From NCBI GenBank assembly GCA_949297785.1, contig CASFTW010000002.1, positions 62,001 to 126,000 of the forward strand: a stretch of 64,000 nt of DNA, in the 5' to 3' direction. Position numbers and translations under genes: made by a program. Shown here piece after piece: positions 6,898 to 15,874 of this stretch. This stretch comes from an uncultured Spirochaetales bacterium (GTDB lineage: Bacteria > Spirochaetota > Spirochaetia > Sphaerochaetales > Sphaerochaetaceae). Under the pieces are notes generated by a model. That model was given only the letters and a program-made list of their open reading frames with translations. It did not search any database and was not told the origin of the DNA. Position 1 is the stretch's first letter, and the number at the start of each line of letters is the position of its first letter.

Positions 6898-8153
6898 CGC
6901 CGCTTGAGTCTGTTTCCTCATTCTTTGACAGAAACCCTCAGTACAGTGGAAAGGCCATCACACTTGCTTTTTCCGGCGGTTATGACTCGCTGTGCCTTCT
7001 TGCAGCACTCTGTGAGCTGGGTTTTGATGTTCATCCGGTCTATGTCAATCATAATATAAGGAGCGAGAGCGAGCTCTCTGCCGAGATAAGACTCAACAGG
7101 GACAACTGCAGACGGCTGGGCCGTACGCTTGAGGTAATAACGCTGGAAAGGGGAAGCGTTGATGCCTGTGCACATGAAAAAGGTCTGACGTGCGAGGCTG
7201 CTGCCCGTTTTCTGCGCTATGAGGCACTGTCTTCCTTTCCCATTGTGGCTACGGCTCATAACAGAGATGATCAGGTTGAAAGCCTGATGATGAAACTCAT
7301 AAGCGGCGGCACTCTTCTTTCTCTTGCCGGTATAAGGGAGAAAAGGGGGAATATAATCCGTCCGCTTCTTGGCTGCACGCGCAGCGAAATCGTCTCATAT
7401 GTTGATTCACTTCATCTGCAGCCGAGCAGCGACAGTACGAATGATGAGCTTTTCTGCTTCAGGAACAAGGTCAGACAGATGGTGACACCGTATCTCGGAT
7501 CATCAGTCAAGGACAGTCTTGTCAGAATCGCGGAAAATATCCAGAAGGCTGAAGACGCAGCAGGAAATATACAGATCAATATCCATTCAGGCTATTATTC
7601 TGTTTCCCGGATGGATTTTGTCACATCTTCTTTTTTTTCAAAACTCAAGTGTGTTTATCAGGTGTATTCCTTTTTTGACTCGGACCGTCTCAGCGGGGCT
7701 GAGATAAGGAAGTTTGTAAACTGCATACATGACAGAGAAAGTTATGATTCCCGTTTTTTCCATCTGCGGTGTACGTATGATGATGTGCGTTTCTATCATC
7801 CGAAGACATGGTTCACAGTGCCTTTTGAAAAGGATGCCGCACTTGTGCATGCTCTCTCTCTTGATGAGAGTCTTGCAAGCAGTGCACTGAGAATTGACGC
7901 ATCGCTTCTGAATCCGCCTGCGCTGATAAGGCTGAGCGATGAAGATGATACCCTGCTGCTTTCTTCCCGCAGCATCAGGCTTTCTGATTTATGTGCGGCC
8001 TGGAAATGTCCTTATGCTTTTGTTCTTCAGGATCGGGATGGCATAAAGGCTGTATGGGCAGAGTGTTTCGGGGGAAGAAACAGGCTTTCAGACAGTCTCA
8101 GAAGCGATAAATGGAAAGAACTTCCCGGTCTGGAGGTTGTGAAAAAAGCATGA
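6894..8153 (+). CDS. tilS: tRNA(Ile)-lysidine synthase
   Basis: Converts cytidine 34 of the CAU-anticodon tRNA-Ile to lysidine so that it reads AUA. PP-loop motif SGGYDS is at residues 27-32, followed by the family blocks ATAHNRDDQVES and IIRPLLGCTRSEI. The 419-residue length fits the TilS form with a C-terminal tRNA-binding extension. The GTG start at 6894 overlaps the pth stop and is preceded by GAGGTG. Essential in most bacteria, hence its presence in this housekeeping operon. Confidence 0.92.
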   Translation: MTPLESVSSFFDRNPQYSGKAITLAFSGGYDSLCLLAALCELGFDVHPVYVNHNIRSESELSAEIRLNRDNCRRLGRTLEVITLERGSVDACAHEKGLTCEAAARFLRYEALSSFPIVATAHNRDDQVESLMMKLISGGTLLSLAGIREKRGNIIRPLLGCTRSEIVSYVDSLHLQPSSDSTNDELFCFRNKVRQMVTPYLGSSVKDSLVRIAENIQKAEDAAGNIQINIHSGYYSVSRMDFVTSSFFSKLKCVYQVYSFFDSDRLSGAEIRKFVNCIHDRESYDSRFFHLRCTYDDVRFYHPKTWFTVPFEKDAALVHALSLDESLASSALRIDASLLNPPALIRLSDEDDTLLLSSRSIRLSDLCAAWKCPYAFVLQDRDGIKAVWAECFGGRNRLSDSLRSDKWKELPGLEVVKKA

Positions 8154-8161
8154 GTGCCGCC

Positions 8162-8190
8162 TTGCACGTGAGGCATATAAATATTATATT
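8162..8190 (+). promoter_or_regulatory. Promoter of ftsH
   Basis: TTGCAC (8162-8167), 17-base spacer, TATATT (8185-8190), in the 88-base gap between tilS and ftsH. The message would start near 8197; the ribosome site GGATAAAAG is weak. Confidence 0.5.
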
Positions 8191-8241
8191 TAAGAACAAT
8201 TACGCATTTTCTGCGGATTAAATGTGATTTGTGGATAAAAG

Positions 8242-10275
8242 ATGGACGAATATAAAGACGAAGAAAAGAAAGACTTGAATGAAGGCGGCAGCCCTGAAGT
8301 GCAGGATAAGAAGCCTGAAGGCAGCGTGAAGCCCGATGAGAAGAAAGACGAAGGTTCCGCTGAAGGCAAAACCGGTAAAAAGGCCAGAAAGGACAACGTC
8401 TATGACCAGTACCGCTACTGGGGAAGCGACAGGAATGACAAGGATTCGAAGTTGAAGCTTAACGGGCGCAACCGGTTCACTCTGTTCATATTCCTTGCGC
8501 TCATAATTTCATTTGCATTCCTCTTTTTCAATCAGAGCTCAGGACAGAGAGCCACTGAAGTTTCCTATTCAGCTTTCAAGAGTGCGCTTGAAGCCGGTTC
8601 TGTGACCCAGGTGGATATTCAGGATGAAGCTGAGATTTCATTCATTACAGCGAACGGTTTCTACGGTGTTGCGAGAATACCGTATTACGATTCGTCTCTC
8701 ATGGATGAGCTTGAGAGCATGAATGTCGACATTGTAGGTTCCGTTGCAGATGTCTCGATCTGGGTTCTTCTGCTCAATCTCCTGCCGTGGATAATCTTCC
8801 TCGTGATAATTTTCTCAATGTACAGGCAGGTCGGAGCCGCAGGCGGTTCGAGAATGATGGGACAGTTCGGCAAAAGTCATGCGACCCAGTATTCGGCAAA
8901 GGACAACAAGGTACTTTTCAAGGATGTCGCCGGCCAGAAGGAAAGCAAGTACGAGCTGCAGGAAGTTGTCGATTTCCTCAAGAATCCGGAACGCTATGTG
9001 AAGATAGGTGCGAAGATTCCCAAAGGCGTCCTGCTTGTCGGCCCTCCTGGAACCGGAAAGACTCTTCTTGCCCGTGCCGTTGCTGGAGAGGCGGGAGTGA
9101 GTTTCTTCCATACTTCAGGCTCCGATTTCGTTGAGATGTTCGTAGGTATGGGTGCTGCCCGTGTAAGGGATCTTTTCGAGACAGGACGCAAGAATGCGCC
9201 GTGTATCATATTCATAGATGAGATTGATGCTGTTGGAAGGAGCAGAGGTTCCGGTCTCGGGGGCGGTCATGATGAAAGGGAACAGACGCTGAACCAGATC
9301 CTTGTCGAGATGGACGGTTTTTCCACTGATCCGGGTGTCATCGTCATGGCGGCGACAAACCGTCCTGACGTTCTTGATCCGGCTCTTCTCCGCCCGGGCA
9401 GATTTGACCGTCAGGTCACTGTCGATCTTCCTGATGTCCAGGAAAGACTTGATATACTGCGCATCCATTCGGCAAAAGTCAAATGCGAACCCGGTCTTGA
9501 TCTTGAACGTGTTGCCCGCGCCACACCCGGTTCTTCCGGTGCCGACCTTGCGAATCTTGTCAATGAGGCTGCTCTTTATGCGGCACGTTCAAGAAGGGAA
9601 ATGGTCAATATGGATGATTTCGAGAAAGCAAGGGACAAGATCATTCTCGGAGTCGCAAGAGAGAGCAAGTTCATGACTGCGGAGGAAAAGAAAGCCACTG
9701 CCTACCATGAAGCGGGACATACTCTGCTGCATTACTATCTCAAGCATGTCGATCCTCTTCACAAGGTTACGATCATACCGCACGGAAATGCGCTCGGTCT
9801 CACAATTTCGCTTCCTGAGAAGGATCAGTATACCCTCAGGGCAGGATACCTCAAGGACAGAATCGTCATATGCATGGGCGGTTATGTAGCTGAGGACATC
9901 GTATACGGAGAGACCACCACGGGAACTTCAAATGATATAAAGCAGGCGACGACAATCGCACGCAGAATGGTTACCGAATGGGGCATGAGCGAACTCGGCT
10001 TCATAAATCTCTCAAATGAAGGCGAGCCGCTGTTCCTCGGACGTGAGATAACCCAGCACAAGGATTTCTCTGATGCAACCGCAAAGAGAATCGATGAGGA
10101 GATCGAGAAGATTCTGGATGAATGTCTGAACACCACAAGAACGATTCTCACAGAGCACAGGGACCAGCTTGACAGGCTTACCGAGGAACTGTGTGAAAAG
10201 GAAACCCTTGATGATGCTCAGATCAGGGAGCTTCTCGGATTCGAACCGGAACATCATGTATCGGAGCTTGTCTGA
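8242..10275 (+). CDS. ftsH: ATP-dependent zinc metalloprotease FtsH
   Basis: Membrane-bound AAA+ protease that removes misassembled membrane proteins and regulatory proteins. The 677-residue protein starts with a 70-residue charged, lysine/glutamate-rich cytoplasmic stretch, unusually long for the family. TM1 lies near residues 80-97 and TM2 near 175-195 with a periplasmic domain between. Walker A GPPGTGKT, Walker [12 protein letters not shown] and the second region of homology [19 protein letters not shown] follow, and the zinc motif HEAGH is in [13 protein letters not shown]. Its last base overlaps the lepA start (TGATG). Confidence 0.96.
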   Translation: MDEYKDEEKKDLNEGGSPEVQDKKPEGSVKPDEKKDEGSAEGKTGKKARKDNVYDQYRYWGSDRNDKDSKLKLNGRNRFTLFIFLALIISFAFLFFNQSSGQRATEVSYSAFKSALEAGSVTQVDIQDEAEISFITANGFYGVARIPYYDSSLMDELESMNVDIVGSVADVSIWVLLLNLLPWIIFLVIIFSMYRQVGAAGGSRMMGQFGKSHATQYSAKDNKVLFKDVAGQKESKYELQEVVDFLKNPERYVKIGAKIPKGVLLVGPPGTGKTLLARAVAGEAGVSFFHTSGSDFVEMFVGMGAARVRDLFETGRKNAPCIIFIDEIDAVGRSRGSGLGGGHDEREQTLNQILVEMDGFSTDPGVIVMAATNRPDVLDPALLRPGRFDRQVTVDLPDVQERLDILRIHSAKVKCEPGLDLERVARATPGSSGADLANLVNEAALYAARSRREMVNMDDFEKARDKIILGVARESKFMTAEEKKATAYHEAGHTLLHYYLKHVDPLHKVTIIPHGNALGLTISLPEKDQYTLRAGYLKDRIVICMGGYVAEDIVYGETTTGTSNDIKQATTIARRMVTEWGMSELGFINLSNEGEPLFLGREITQHKDFSDATAKRIDEEIEKILDECLNTTRTILTEHRDQLDRLTEELCEKETLDDAQIRELLGFEPEHHVSELV

Positions 10276-12092
10276 TGGCACTCAGTACTGCTTATAAAAG
10301 AAATTTCTGTATCATTGCACATATTGACCACGGCAAGAGCACTCTTGCCGACAGGTTCATTGAAAAGGCCCGTATCGTAACTTCCCGCGGTCCGATGCAG
10401 ACCCAGCTTCTGGACAATATGGATATTGAGAGGGAAAGAGGAATCACGATCAAAAGCCAGGCCGTCACTATTCCTTATCATGCTGCCGACGGCCATGATT
10501 ATGAACTGAATCTTGTTGACACTCCGGGCCATGTCGATTTCACATATGAGGTTTCCCGTGCGATTTCCTCATGCGAGGGAGCCCTGCTGCTTATCGACGC
10601 ATCTCAGGGAGTTGAAGCCCAGACTCTGGCGAATCTGTATCTTGCCATGGAGCACAATCTTGAGATCATACCTGTCATAAATAAGATTGATCTTCCATCT
10701 GCGGATATTCCATCCTGTCTGCATCAGATTGATCATGACCTCGGTCTTGATCCGGATGCCGCATGCTTTGTGTCGGCAAAGACGGGAGAAGGTGTCGACA
10801 CTCTTTTTGAAGCGATTGTCAACCAGATACCATCTCCAGAGGGAAAGGATGAAGATCCTCTCAAGGCTCTCATCTTCGACAGCCACTATGATTCATACAG
10901 AGGCGTAATCGTTCACTGCCGTGTTTTTGACGGCATGCTCAAGACCGGTGACGAGATACGCTTCATGCACTCCGATGCCGTGTACAAGGTTGAGGACTGC
11001 GGCATATTCCAGCTGCAGCTGGTGTCAAAAGGAGAGCTTCATGCTGGAGACGTCGGCTATTTCATCGCAGGAATAAAGACCATAAGCGATATAAGGGTCG
11101 GCGATACTGTCACAGGCATAAAGAATCCTGCCGCATCTCCGCTTGAAGGATTCAAGGAAGTAAAACCTGTTGTATTCTCCTCGATATATCCGGTGGACAG
11201 CAACGACTACGAGGAACTTCAGGATGCGATTGACCGCCTTAAACTGAATGATGCAAGTCTTGTATATGAAAAGGACAGCTCCGCCGCGCTTGGTTTCGGC
11301 TTCAGATGCGGCTTTCTCGGCTTGCTTCATCTTGAGGTCATTCAGGAGAGAATCGAAAGGGAATTTGATCTTTCCATTGTCTTCACATCACCATCCGTAC
11401 GGTATATCGTGCATATGAAGAACGGCGAGACTCTCAATATCGACAATCCTCTTGAGTATCCCGATGTGATGAGGATTGAAAGCGTTGAGGAGCCTTACAT
11501 AAGAGCCAACATAATAACGCCGACGACATATGTCGGTCCCATCATCTCTCTGTGCCTTGAGAAACGGGGCTATCAGACAAACATGAATTATCTTGATGAG
11601 AAGAGAGTCGAGCTTATCTATGAAATGCCTCTGGCTGAAGTCCTGTTCGATTTCTATGACAGGCTCAAGAGCATTTCCAGAGGATACGCTTCCTTTGATT
11701 ATGAGGTCATTGAGTATAAGAAGACGGACCTTGTGAGACTTGATATTCTTGTCAACGGTGAACCTGTCGATGCTCTTTCCCAGCTTGTTTTCAAGGATAA
11801 TGCACAGGCCCGCGGCAGACAGGTATGCGAGCGCCTCAAGGATGAGATTCCCCGTCAGCAGTTCAAGATCGCAATTCAGGGCGCAATCGGAGGAACGATT
11901 ATTTCAAGGGAGACAATATCTGCCTATAGAAAGGATGTGACCGCCAAGTGCTACGGTGGCGATATCTCAAGAAAGAGAAAGCTGCTTGAAAAACAGAAAG
12001 AAGGTAAGAAACGCATGAAGATGGTCGGCAATGTTGAGATTCCGCAGAGTGCTTTCCTTGCTGTTCTCAAGACGGAGGATGATAAGAACTGA
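10275..12092 (+). CDS. lepA: Elongation factor 4 (back-translocating GTPase LepA)
   Basis: Ribosome-associated GTPase that affects translation elongation and 30S biogenesis. The 605-residue protein has the GTPase motifs AHIDHGKST, RERGITIKSQ and DTPGHVDF, plus NKIDLP, and the LepA-specific C-terminal domain ending in KRMKMVGNVEIPQSAFLAVL. The ATG at 10275 overlaps the ftsH stop by one base, indicating coupling. Confidence 0.96.
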   Translation: MALSTAYKRNFCIIAHIDHGKSTLADRFIEKARIVTSRGPMQTQLLDNMDIERERGITIKSQAVTIPYHAADGHDYELNLVDTPGHVDFTYEVSRAISSCEGALLLIDASQGVEAQTLANLYLAMEHNLEIIPVINKIDLPSADIPSCLHQIDHDLGLDPDAACFVSAKTGEGVDTLFEAIVNQIPSPEGKDEDPLKALIFDSHYDSYRGVIVHCRVFDGMLKTGDEIRFMHSDAVYKVEDCGIFQLQLVSKGELHAGDVGYFIAGIKTISDIRVGDTVTGIKNPAASPLEGFKEVKPVVFSSIYPVDSNDYEELQDAIDRLKLNDASLVYEKDSSAALGFGFRCGFLGLLHLEVIQERIEREFDLSIVFTSPSVRYIVHMKNGETLNIDNPLEYPDVMRIESVEEPYIRANIITPTTYVGPIISLCLEKRGYQTNMNYLDEKRVELIYEMPLAEVLFDFYDRLKSISRGYASFDYEVIEYKKTDLVRLDILVNGEPVDALSQLVFKDNAQARGRQVCERLKDEIPRQQFKIAIQGAIGGTIISRETISAYRKDVTAKCYGGDISRKRKLLEKQKEGKKRMKMVGNVEIPQSAFLAVLKTEDDKN

Positions 12093-12093
12093 C

Positions 12094-12963
12094 ATGTCCT
12101 CCGTTTCTTCCTTTCAGATACTGGCACTTATCAAGGAGAATCCTTCACTGACAGCTGTCTCTGAAAAGATTGGTGTCTCCCTCCAGAGTGTGAGGAAAAC
12201 ACTGGAAGCATTGGACAAGGAATACGGCTGTCAGCTCTTCAGGAGTATTACGGCAGAAATTGCCGAGCTTTCCGATGCCGGTCTTGTATATGCATCGGCA
12301 GCCGTGAAGATCTGCAATATACTTTCTGATGCGGACAGGAAGGCAGAAAAGATAATAAGAGAACGCCAGGATGCCGTGATTGCCGGTTCTGTTTCAAAAG
12401 GTCTGGATAAAAGGCTCAGAAAGCTTGGCAGCTTCAGATTCAAGAATATCTTCCTTGATACATCACAGCGGAATTGTGAGGATGTGCTGCGCAATCTCGG
12501 TAAGGATGCTGATATTGTGATCGGTTTTTATGATGATGCACTGCTGAAAAGATTCAGAATCGAGGCTGTGGAATTTTCATCCGAAATGGCTGTGGCGGTC
12601 TCATCCTCAACCCCGCTTGCAAAAAAGAAGTGCCTTGATATCGAAGATCTTTATGAGCACAGACTTTATGTACCGCGCAAAGGATTTTCCCGCCGTATAG
12701 ACAATTTTGTGCATGACATGCATGATTTCCATCCGCGCATTGAGATCGTGAATGCAGATTCCTATTCGCCTGAACTTTTTAAGACAGTAAGTGATAATGG
12801 CGATTTCATTCTCTCATCCTCTGCCATGGACCTTTCCGGATACAGTCTGAAAAGCATTTGTGTGGACTGGATCTACAAAATGAACTATGGCTTGCTTTAC
12901 AGCAGTAAAAGTGAAAAGGCGGCAGAAGTCGTAAAGGCTCTTAGTGCAGAGTGCCCAAAATAA
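12094..12963 (+). CDS. LysR-type transcriptional regulator-like protein
   Basis: Predicted DNA-binding regulator of 289 residues. The N-terminus (about residues 1-60) is a winged helix-turn-helix with SLTAVSEKIGVSLQSVRKT, as in LysR proteins; the rest resembles a two-lobed effector-binding domain but conserved residues are weak. The ATG at 12094 is one base after the lepA stop with GGAGG at 12074-12078 inside lepA; longer starts lie within lepA. Target genes and effector cannot be inferred. LysR members usually control a divergent neighbour, but none is present here, so it may act elsewhere. Confidence 0.65.
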   Translation: MSSVSSFQILALIKENPSLTAVSEKIGVSLQSVRKTLEALDKEYGCQLFRSITAEIAELSDAGLVYASAAVKICNILSDADRKAEKIIRERQDAVIAGSVSKGLDKRLRKLGSFRFKNIFLDTSQRNCEDVLRNLGKDADIVIGFYDDALLKRFRIEAVEFSSEMAVAVSSSTPLAKKKCLDIEDLYEHRLYVPRKGFSRRIDNFVHDMHDFHPRIEIVNADSYSPELFKTVSDNGDFILSSSAMDLSGYSLKSICVDWIYKMNYGLLYSSKSEKAAEVVKALSAECPK

Positions 12964-13163
12964 ATGCGTTTATCATACCAGTTGCTTTACTATGGCAACA
13001 GACTTTGATTGATGTTATATTTAATATACAGATAAATATACCTATAACGGTATTTTTAATATTTGCTAATTGAATTTTCTCATTGAGTTCAGGTACTGTA
13101 TTTATGCATAAAAAGCGGTTTGAATAGTTTATGTTTTGGCTTTCACGGCATTCTTTTTTGGTT
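12964..13163. other. Non-coding AT-rich gap between lysR-like gene and galM
   Basis: Holds two weak hairpins, GTTGC/GCAAC near 12982-13002 and ATACC/GGTAT (13038-13053) followed by a T run, which may terminate the upstream transcript. No convincing small gene was seen. Confidence 0.4.
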
Positions 13164-13169
13164 TATAAT
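13164..13169 (+). promoter_or_regulatory. -10 box of galM; message probably leaderless
   Basis: Perfect TATAAT ending seven bases before the galM ATG at 13176, so the predicted start of transcription is the A of the start codon. The -35 region is weak. Confidence 0.5.
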
Positions 13170-13175
13170 TCCAAC

Positions 13176-14162
13176 ATGGCTATAAACACAACAATATTCG
13201 GAAAGCTTGCCGACGGGCAGGAAGTAAAAAAAATCACAATAAGGGAAGAGAACGGCACTCAGGTTTCCATTCTCACTTTCGGAGCAATAATTCAGGAATT
13301 TCTTGTTCCATGCAGAGGTGAAGTGAGGAACATTGTTTTTTCATCGCCGTCTCTTGAAGATTACATATCGGACGGGTCATATAAAGGACAGATTGTCGCT
13401 CCATATGCAAACAGAATTGCAAATGCACGGTTTTCTCTGGATGAGCATGAATATGTTCTTGAAAAGAATAACGGAGAGAACAATCTGCACAGCGGAAGCG
13501 CGAACCTGGGCCAGAGAATATGGAATGTCATTTTCCAGACTGAGAATTCGGTTGTGCTCAACTGTGAACATAGGGACGGAGATGGTGGCTTTCCCGGGAA
13601 TATCGGGGTGACGGTGGCTTATCTTCTGGAAAATGGACGGCTTACAATATCCTATACGATGTCATCTGACAGGAAATGTGCAGTCAATCCTACAAATCAC
13701 TCATATTTCAATTTAAAGGGCGACGGGTCCTCTATTCTTGATCATAAGGTGATGATTGCCGCCGATAAGGTCGTTATGGTTGATGACACTCTTATTCCGA
13801 CAGATGCTGTACCTGTTGCCGGTACGGATTTTGACTTCACATCATTCCATGAAGTAGGCGAGAGAAGAGGAGGCAGATATGACCACTGCTTTGTCTTCAA
13901 TGCGGCACAGAAGGCAGAGGTAGTCTGTGACGGTCTTTCCATTACAGTTGACACTGACCGCCCGGCCATGCAGCTTTATACAGGGGAATTCAATCCATCC
14001 TGTAATTGTCTCTGGCCTTCATCAGGGCCGTTCTGCGCACTTGCTCTTGAGACAAGCGAATACCCTGATGCAGTCAACAGAAAGGATTTTCCGTCCGCAG
14101 TACTTGATGCCGGACAGGTTTTCAAGACGAGAACTTCATATACTGTCAGAGAGGTTGAGTGA
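13176..14162 (+). CDS. galM: Aldose 1-epimerase (galactose mutarotase)
   Basis: Interconverts the alpha and beta anomers of galactose/glucose for the Leloir pathway. The 328-residue protein has the family residues: ANRIANARF near residue 85, the catalytic histidine in NPTNHSYFNL, DFDF around residue 220, and the C-terminal ALETSEYPDAVN glutamate motif. The ATG at 13176 follows a TATAAT box and no ribosome site; an upstream in-frame ATG at 13131 precedes the -10 box and is rejected. It overlaps udk by one base. A UDP-glucose 4-epimerase lies at 51658, so galactose use is plausible. Confidence 0.92.
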   Translation: MAINTTIFGKLADGQEVKKITIREENGTQVSILTFGAIIQEFLVPCRGEVRNIVFSSPSLEDYISDGSYKGQIVAPYANRIANARFSLDEHEYVLEKNNGENNLHSGSANLGQRIWNVIFQTENSVVLNCEHRDGDGGFPGNIGVTVAYLLENGRLTISYTMSSDRKCAVNPTNHSYFNLKGDGSSILDHKVMIAADKVVMVDDTLIPTDAVPVAGTDFDFTSFHEVGERRGGRYDHCFVFNAAQKAEVVCDGLSITVDTDRPAMQLYTGEFNPSCNCLWPSSGPFCALALETSEYPDAVNRKDFPSAVLDAGQVFKTRTSYTVREVE

Positions 14163-14776
14163 TGAATGTCAGACTGATCGGAATTACAGGCGGTTCCGGT
14201 TCCGGCAAAAGCACGGTTGTCAGAAAAATCTATGAGGCGCATCATGATGCCGTATGTATTGAGCAGGATAATTATTATAAAAGTGCATCATACATAAACA
14301 ATGACAATATCACGGCATACAATTTCGACCATCCGGACGCATTCGATATGGATCTCATGATGCAGAACCTGATGGATCTGAAGAGCGGAAAGGCGATTGA
14401 AATGCCTCAGTATGACTTCGTCCATCATCAGCGAAAGAGCGAGACCGTGCATATTGAGCCCAAGAAGATAATTATCGTGGACGGGTTGATGGTGCTTTAT
14501 GACAAGAGAATACGTGATCTGCTTGATCTGAAGCTTTATGTTGACACACCGGCTGACATCCGTTTTGTCAGAAGGCTCATGAGGGATATCAGCGAAAGGG
14601 GAAGAACCGTGGAATCCGTTGTAGAGCAGTATGTGAATGTTGTACGCCCCGGGCACATGAACTTCATTGAACCCTGCAAGGAATATGCGGATCTGATCAT
14701 CCCTGAAGGAGGGTACAACCAGAATGCTCTTGATGTACTCATAAACTATGTGCAGATGCTGGCCGGAAGAGATTAG
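14162..14776 (+). CDS. udk: Uridine kinase
   Basis: Phosphorylates uridine or cytidine to the monophosphate in pyrimidine salvage. The 204-residue protein shows the P-loop GGSGSGKST at residues 9-17, EQDNYYK, FDHPDAFD and the base-binding region RRLMRDISERGRT. Start ATG 14162 overlaps the galM stop (TGATG) and follows GAGAGG; a GTG one codon earlier is less likely. A strong terminator follows 30 bases after the stop. Confidence 0.93.
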   Translation: MNVRLIGITGGSGSGKSTVVRKIYEAHHDAVCIEQDNYYKSASYINNDNITAYNFDHPDAFDMDLMMQNLMDLKSGKAIEMPQYDFVHHQRKSETVHIEPKKIIIVDGLMVLYDKRIRDLLDLKLYVDTPADIRFVRRLMRDISERGRTVESVVEQYVNVVRPGHMNFIEPCKEYADLIIPEGGYNQNALDVLINYVQMLAGRD

Positions 14777-14804
14777 TTAATACTGCTTACTAAAATAACC
14801 ATTT

Positions 14805-14834
14805 ATAAAGACAGGAGTTAAATCCTGTCTTTAT
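14805..14834. terminator. Bidirectional terminator between udk and yidD
   Basis: Perfect 12-bp stem ATAAAGACAGGA (14805-14816) / TCCTGTCTTTAT (14823-14834) with a 6-base loop. It lies between convergent genes; the T-rich arm favours the plus strand. Confidence 0.8.
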
Positions 14835-14874
14835 TTGTGCTTTCATGAAATTGTCAGCCAGGCTTATTTAGCTT

Positions 14875-15186
14875 TCAGCCTGTCTTTTTCTTACGGAAAA
14901 TGGTATATCCTTTCTTTATTTCTCCAAAGCTCCATTCACAAGGAACCTCGTCCGGACCTCCGAGAAAGAAGTGTGTACAGCGCAGTATCCTGGCCGTTCC
15001 CATTATGCTCCCCCTTATGATTCCGAAGCGCAGTACAGCTGTTTCAAAGTATGAAGAACAGGAAGGTGTGTATCTGCATTTGCAGGGCCCCAGCATGGGT
15101 GAAATGCAGTATTTGTAGATATAGAGCGGGAAAAGAAAGACCTTCCTTATGAGATGCTTCATAACAGAAGAGTACAATAATGACAT
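14875..15186 (-). CDS. yidD: YidD membrane-protein insertion efficiency factor
   Basis: Small inner-membrane-associated protein that aids YidC-dependent insertion. The 103-residue sequence contains the family core ISPMLGPCKCRYTPSCSSY, then RILRC and FFLGGPDEVP with the conserved cysteines. The ATG at 15186 overlaps the response-regulator stop (TGATG), suggesting coupling; an internal ATG at 15162 would give a more typical N-terminus, MKHLIRKV. YidD is usually next to rnpA/yidC, so its place behind a two-component system is unusual. Confidence 0.88.
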   Translation of the reverse strand: MSLLYSSVMKHLIRKVFLFPLYIYKYCISPMLGPCKCRYTPSCSSYFETAVLRFGIIRGSIMGTARILRCTHFFLGGPDEVPCEWSFGEIKKGYTIFRKKKTG

Positions 15187-15857
15187 CAGGATGAAAAGAG
15201 ATGTCCAAGTCCGAGTTCTCTTATTTTTGATACTATCTCGCTTGTGCGTGACAGCCCGAGTTTTCCCAGCAGGGTTCTTATCTGTGATTTCACGGTTACC
15301 GGTTCAACAAAACGTCTCTGGGCAATTTCCCTGATCTTCATTCCGTCAAGAAAGCAGCCTATGAGTTCTCTTTCAGCCTTTGTCAGCGAACTGAGGTGCT
15401 GGATGAAATACAGCAGACTCTGCTCGCTGTGGGTCAGTCTTCTGTATTCATTCATTATGAGGTCTTGAACCCTTTTGTCCAGAATGGTTTCGCCGTTTAT
15501 GACTGCTGTAAGATGGGATTCAATCTCACTCCTGCTGCAGCCTTTGACAAGGAAATCCTTTGCACCGCTTGCCATTGCGGTGATAACGATCTCATCATCG
15601 TCGTGACTTGTCAGAAACACTATCCTTGCCTGCGGATCTTTTTCAATTATGCTTCTTGCCGCATCTATGCCGGCAAGGGCTGTCTCCATTTCTATATCCA
15701 TGAGGACAACAGAGAAACTTCCGGATAAGTAGGAAAGTACAGCTTCTTTTCCGCTTGAACATTCACATGTGACGGAAAAGCCGTTTATGGAATTCACTGT
15801 TTCAGTTATGTCTTCTCTTATTATCTCATTGTCTTCCACAACCATTACCCTGTTCAT
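15186..15857 (-). CDS. LuxR/NarL-type response regulator
   Basis: Cytoplasmic transcription factor of 223 residues. The receiver domain begins MVVEDNE, has the phosphorylated aspartate in VVLMDIEM near residue 53, the threonine in VFLTSHDD, and the lysine in DFLVKGCSR. The C-terminal LuxR-type helix-turn-helix includes LTKAERELIGCFLDGMKIREIAQ and VTVKSQIRTLLGKLGL. The ATG at 15857 follows AAGGAGA by eight bases; a longer in-frame start at 15878 lacks a ribosome site. It is 17 bases downstream of a histidine kinase, its probable partner. Confidence 0.9.
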   Translation of the reverse strand: MNRVMVVEDNEIIREDITETVNSINGFSVTCECSSGKEAVLSYLSGSFSVVLMDIEMETALAGIDAARSIIEKDPQARIVFLTSHDDDEIVITAMASGAKDFLVKGCSRSEIESHLTAVINGETILDKRVQDLIMNEYRRLTHSEQSLLYFIQHLSSLTKAERELIGCFLDGMKIREIAQRRFVEPVTVKSQIRTLLGKLGLSRTSEIVSKIRELGLGHLFSS

Positions 15858-15874
15858 TGAAGCACTCTCCTTAA

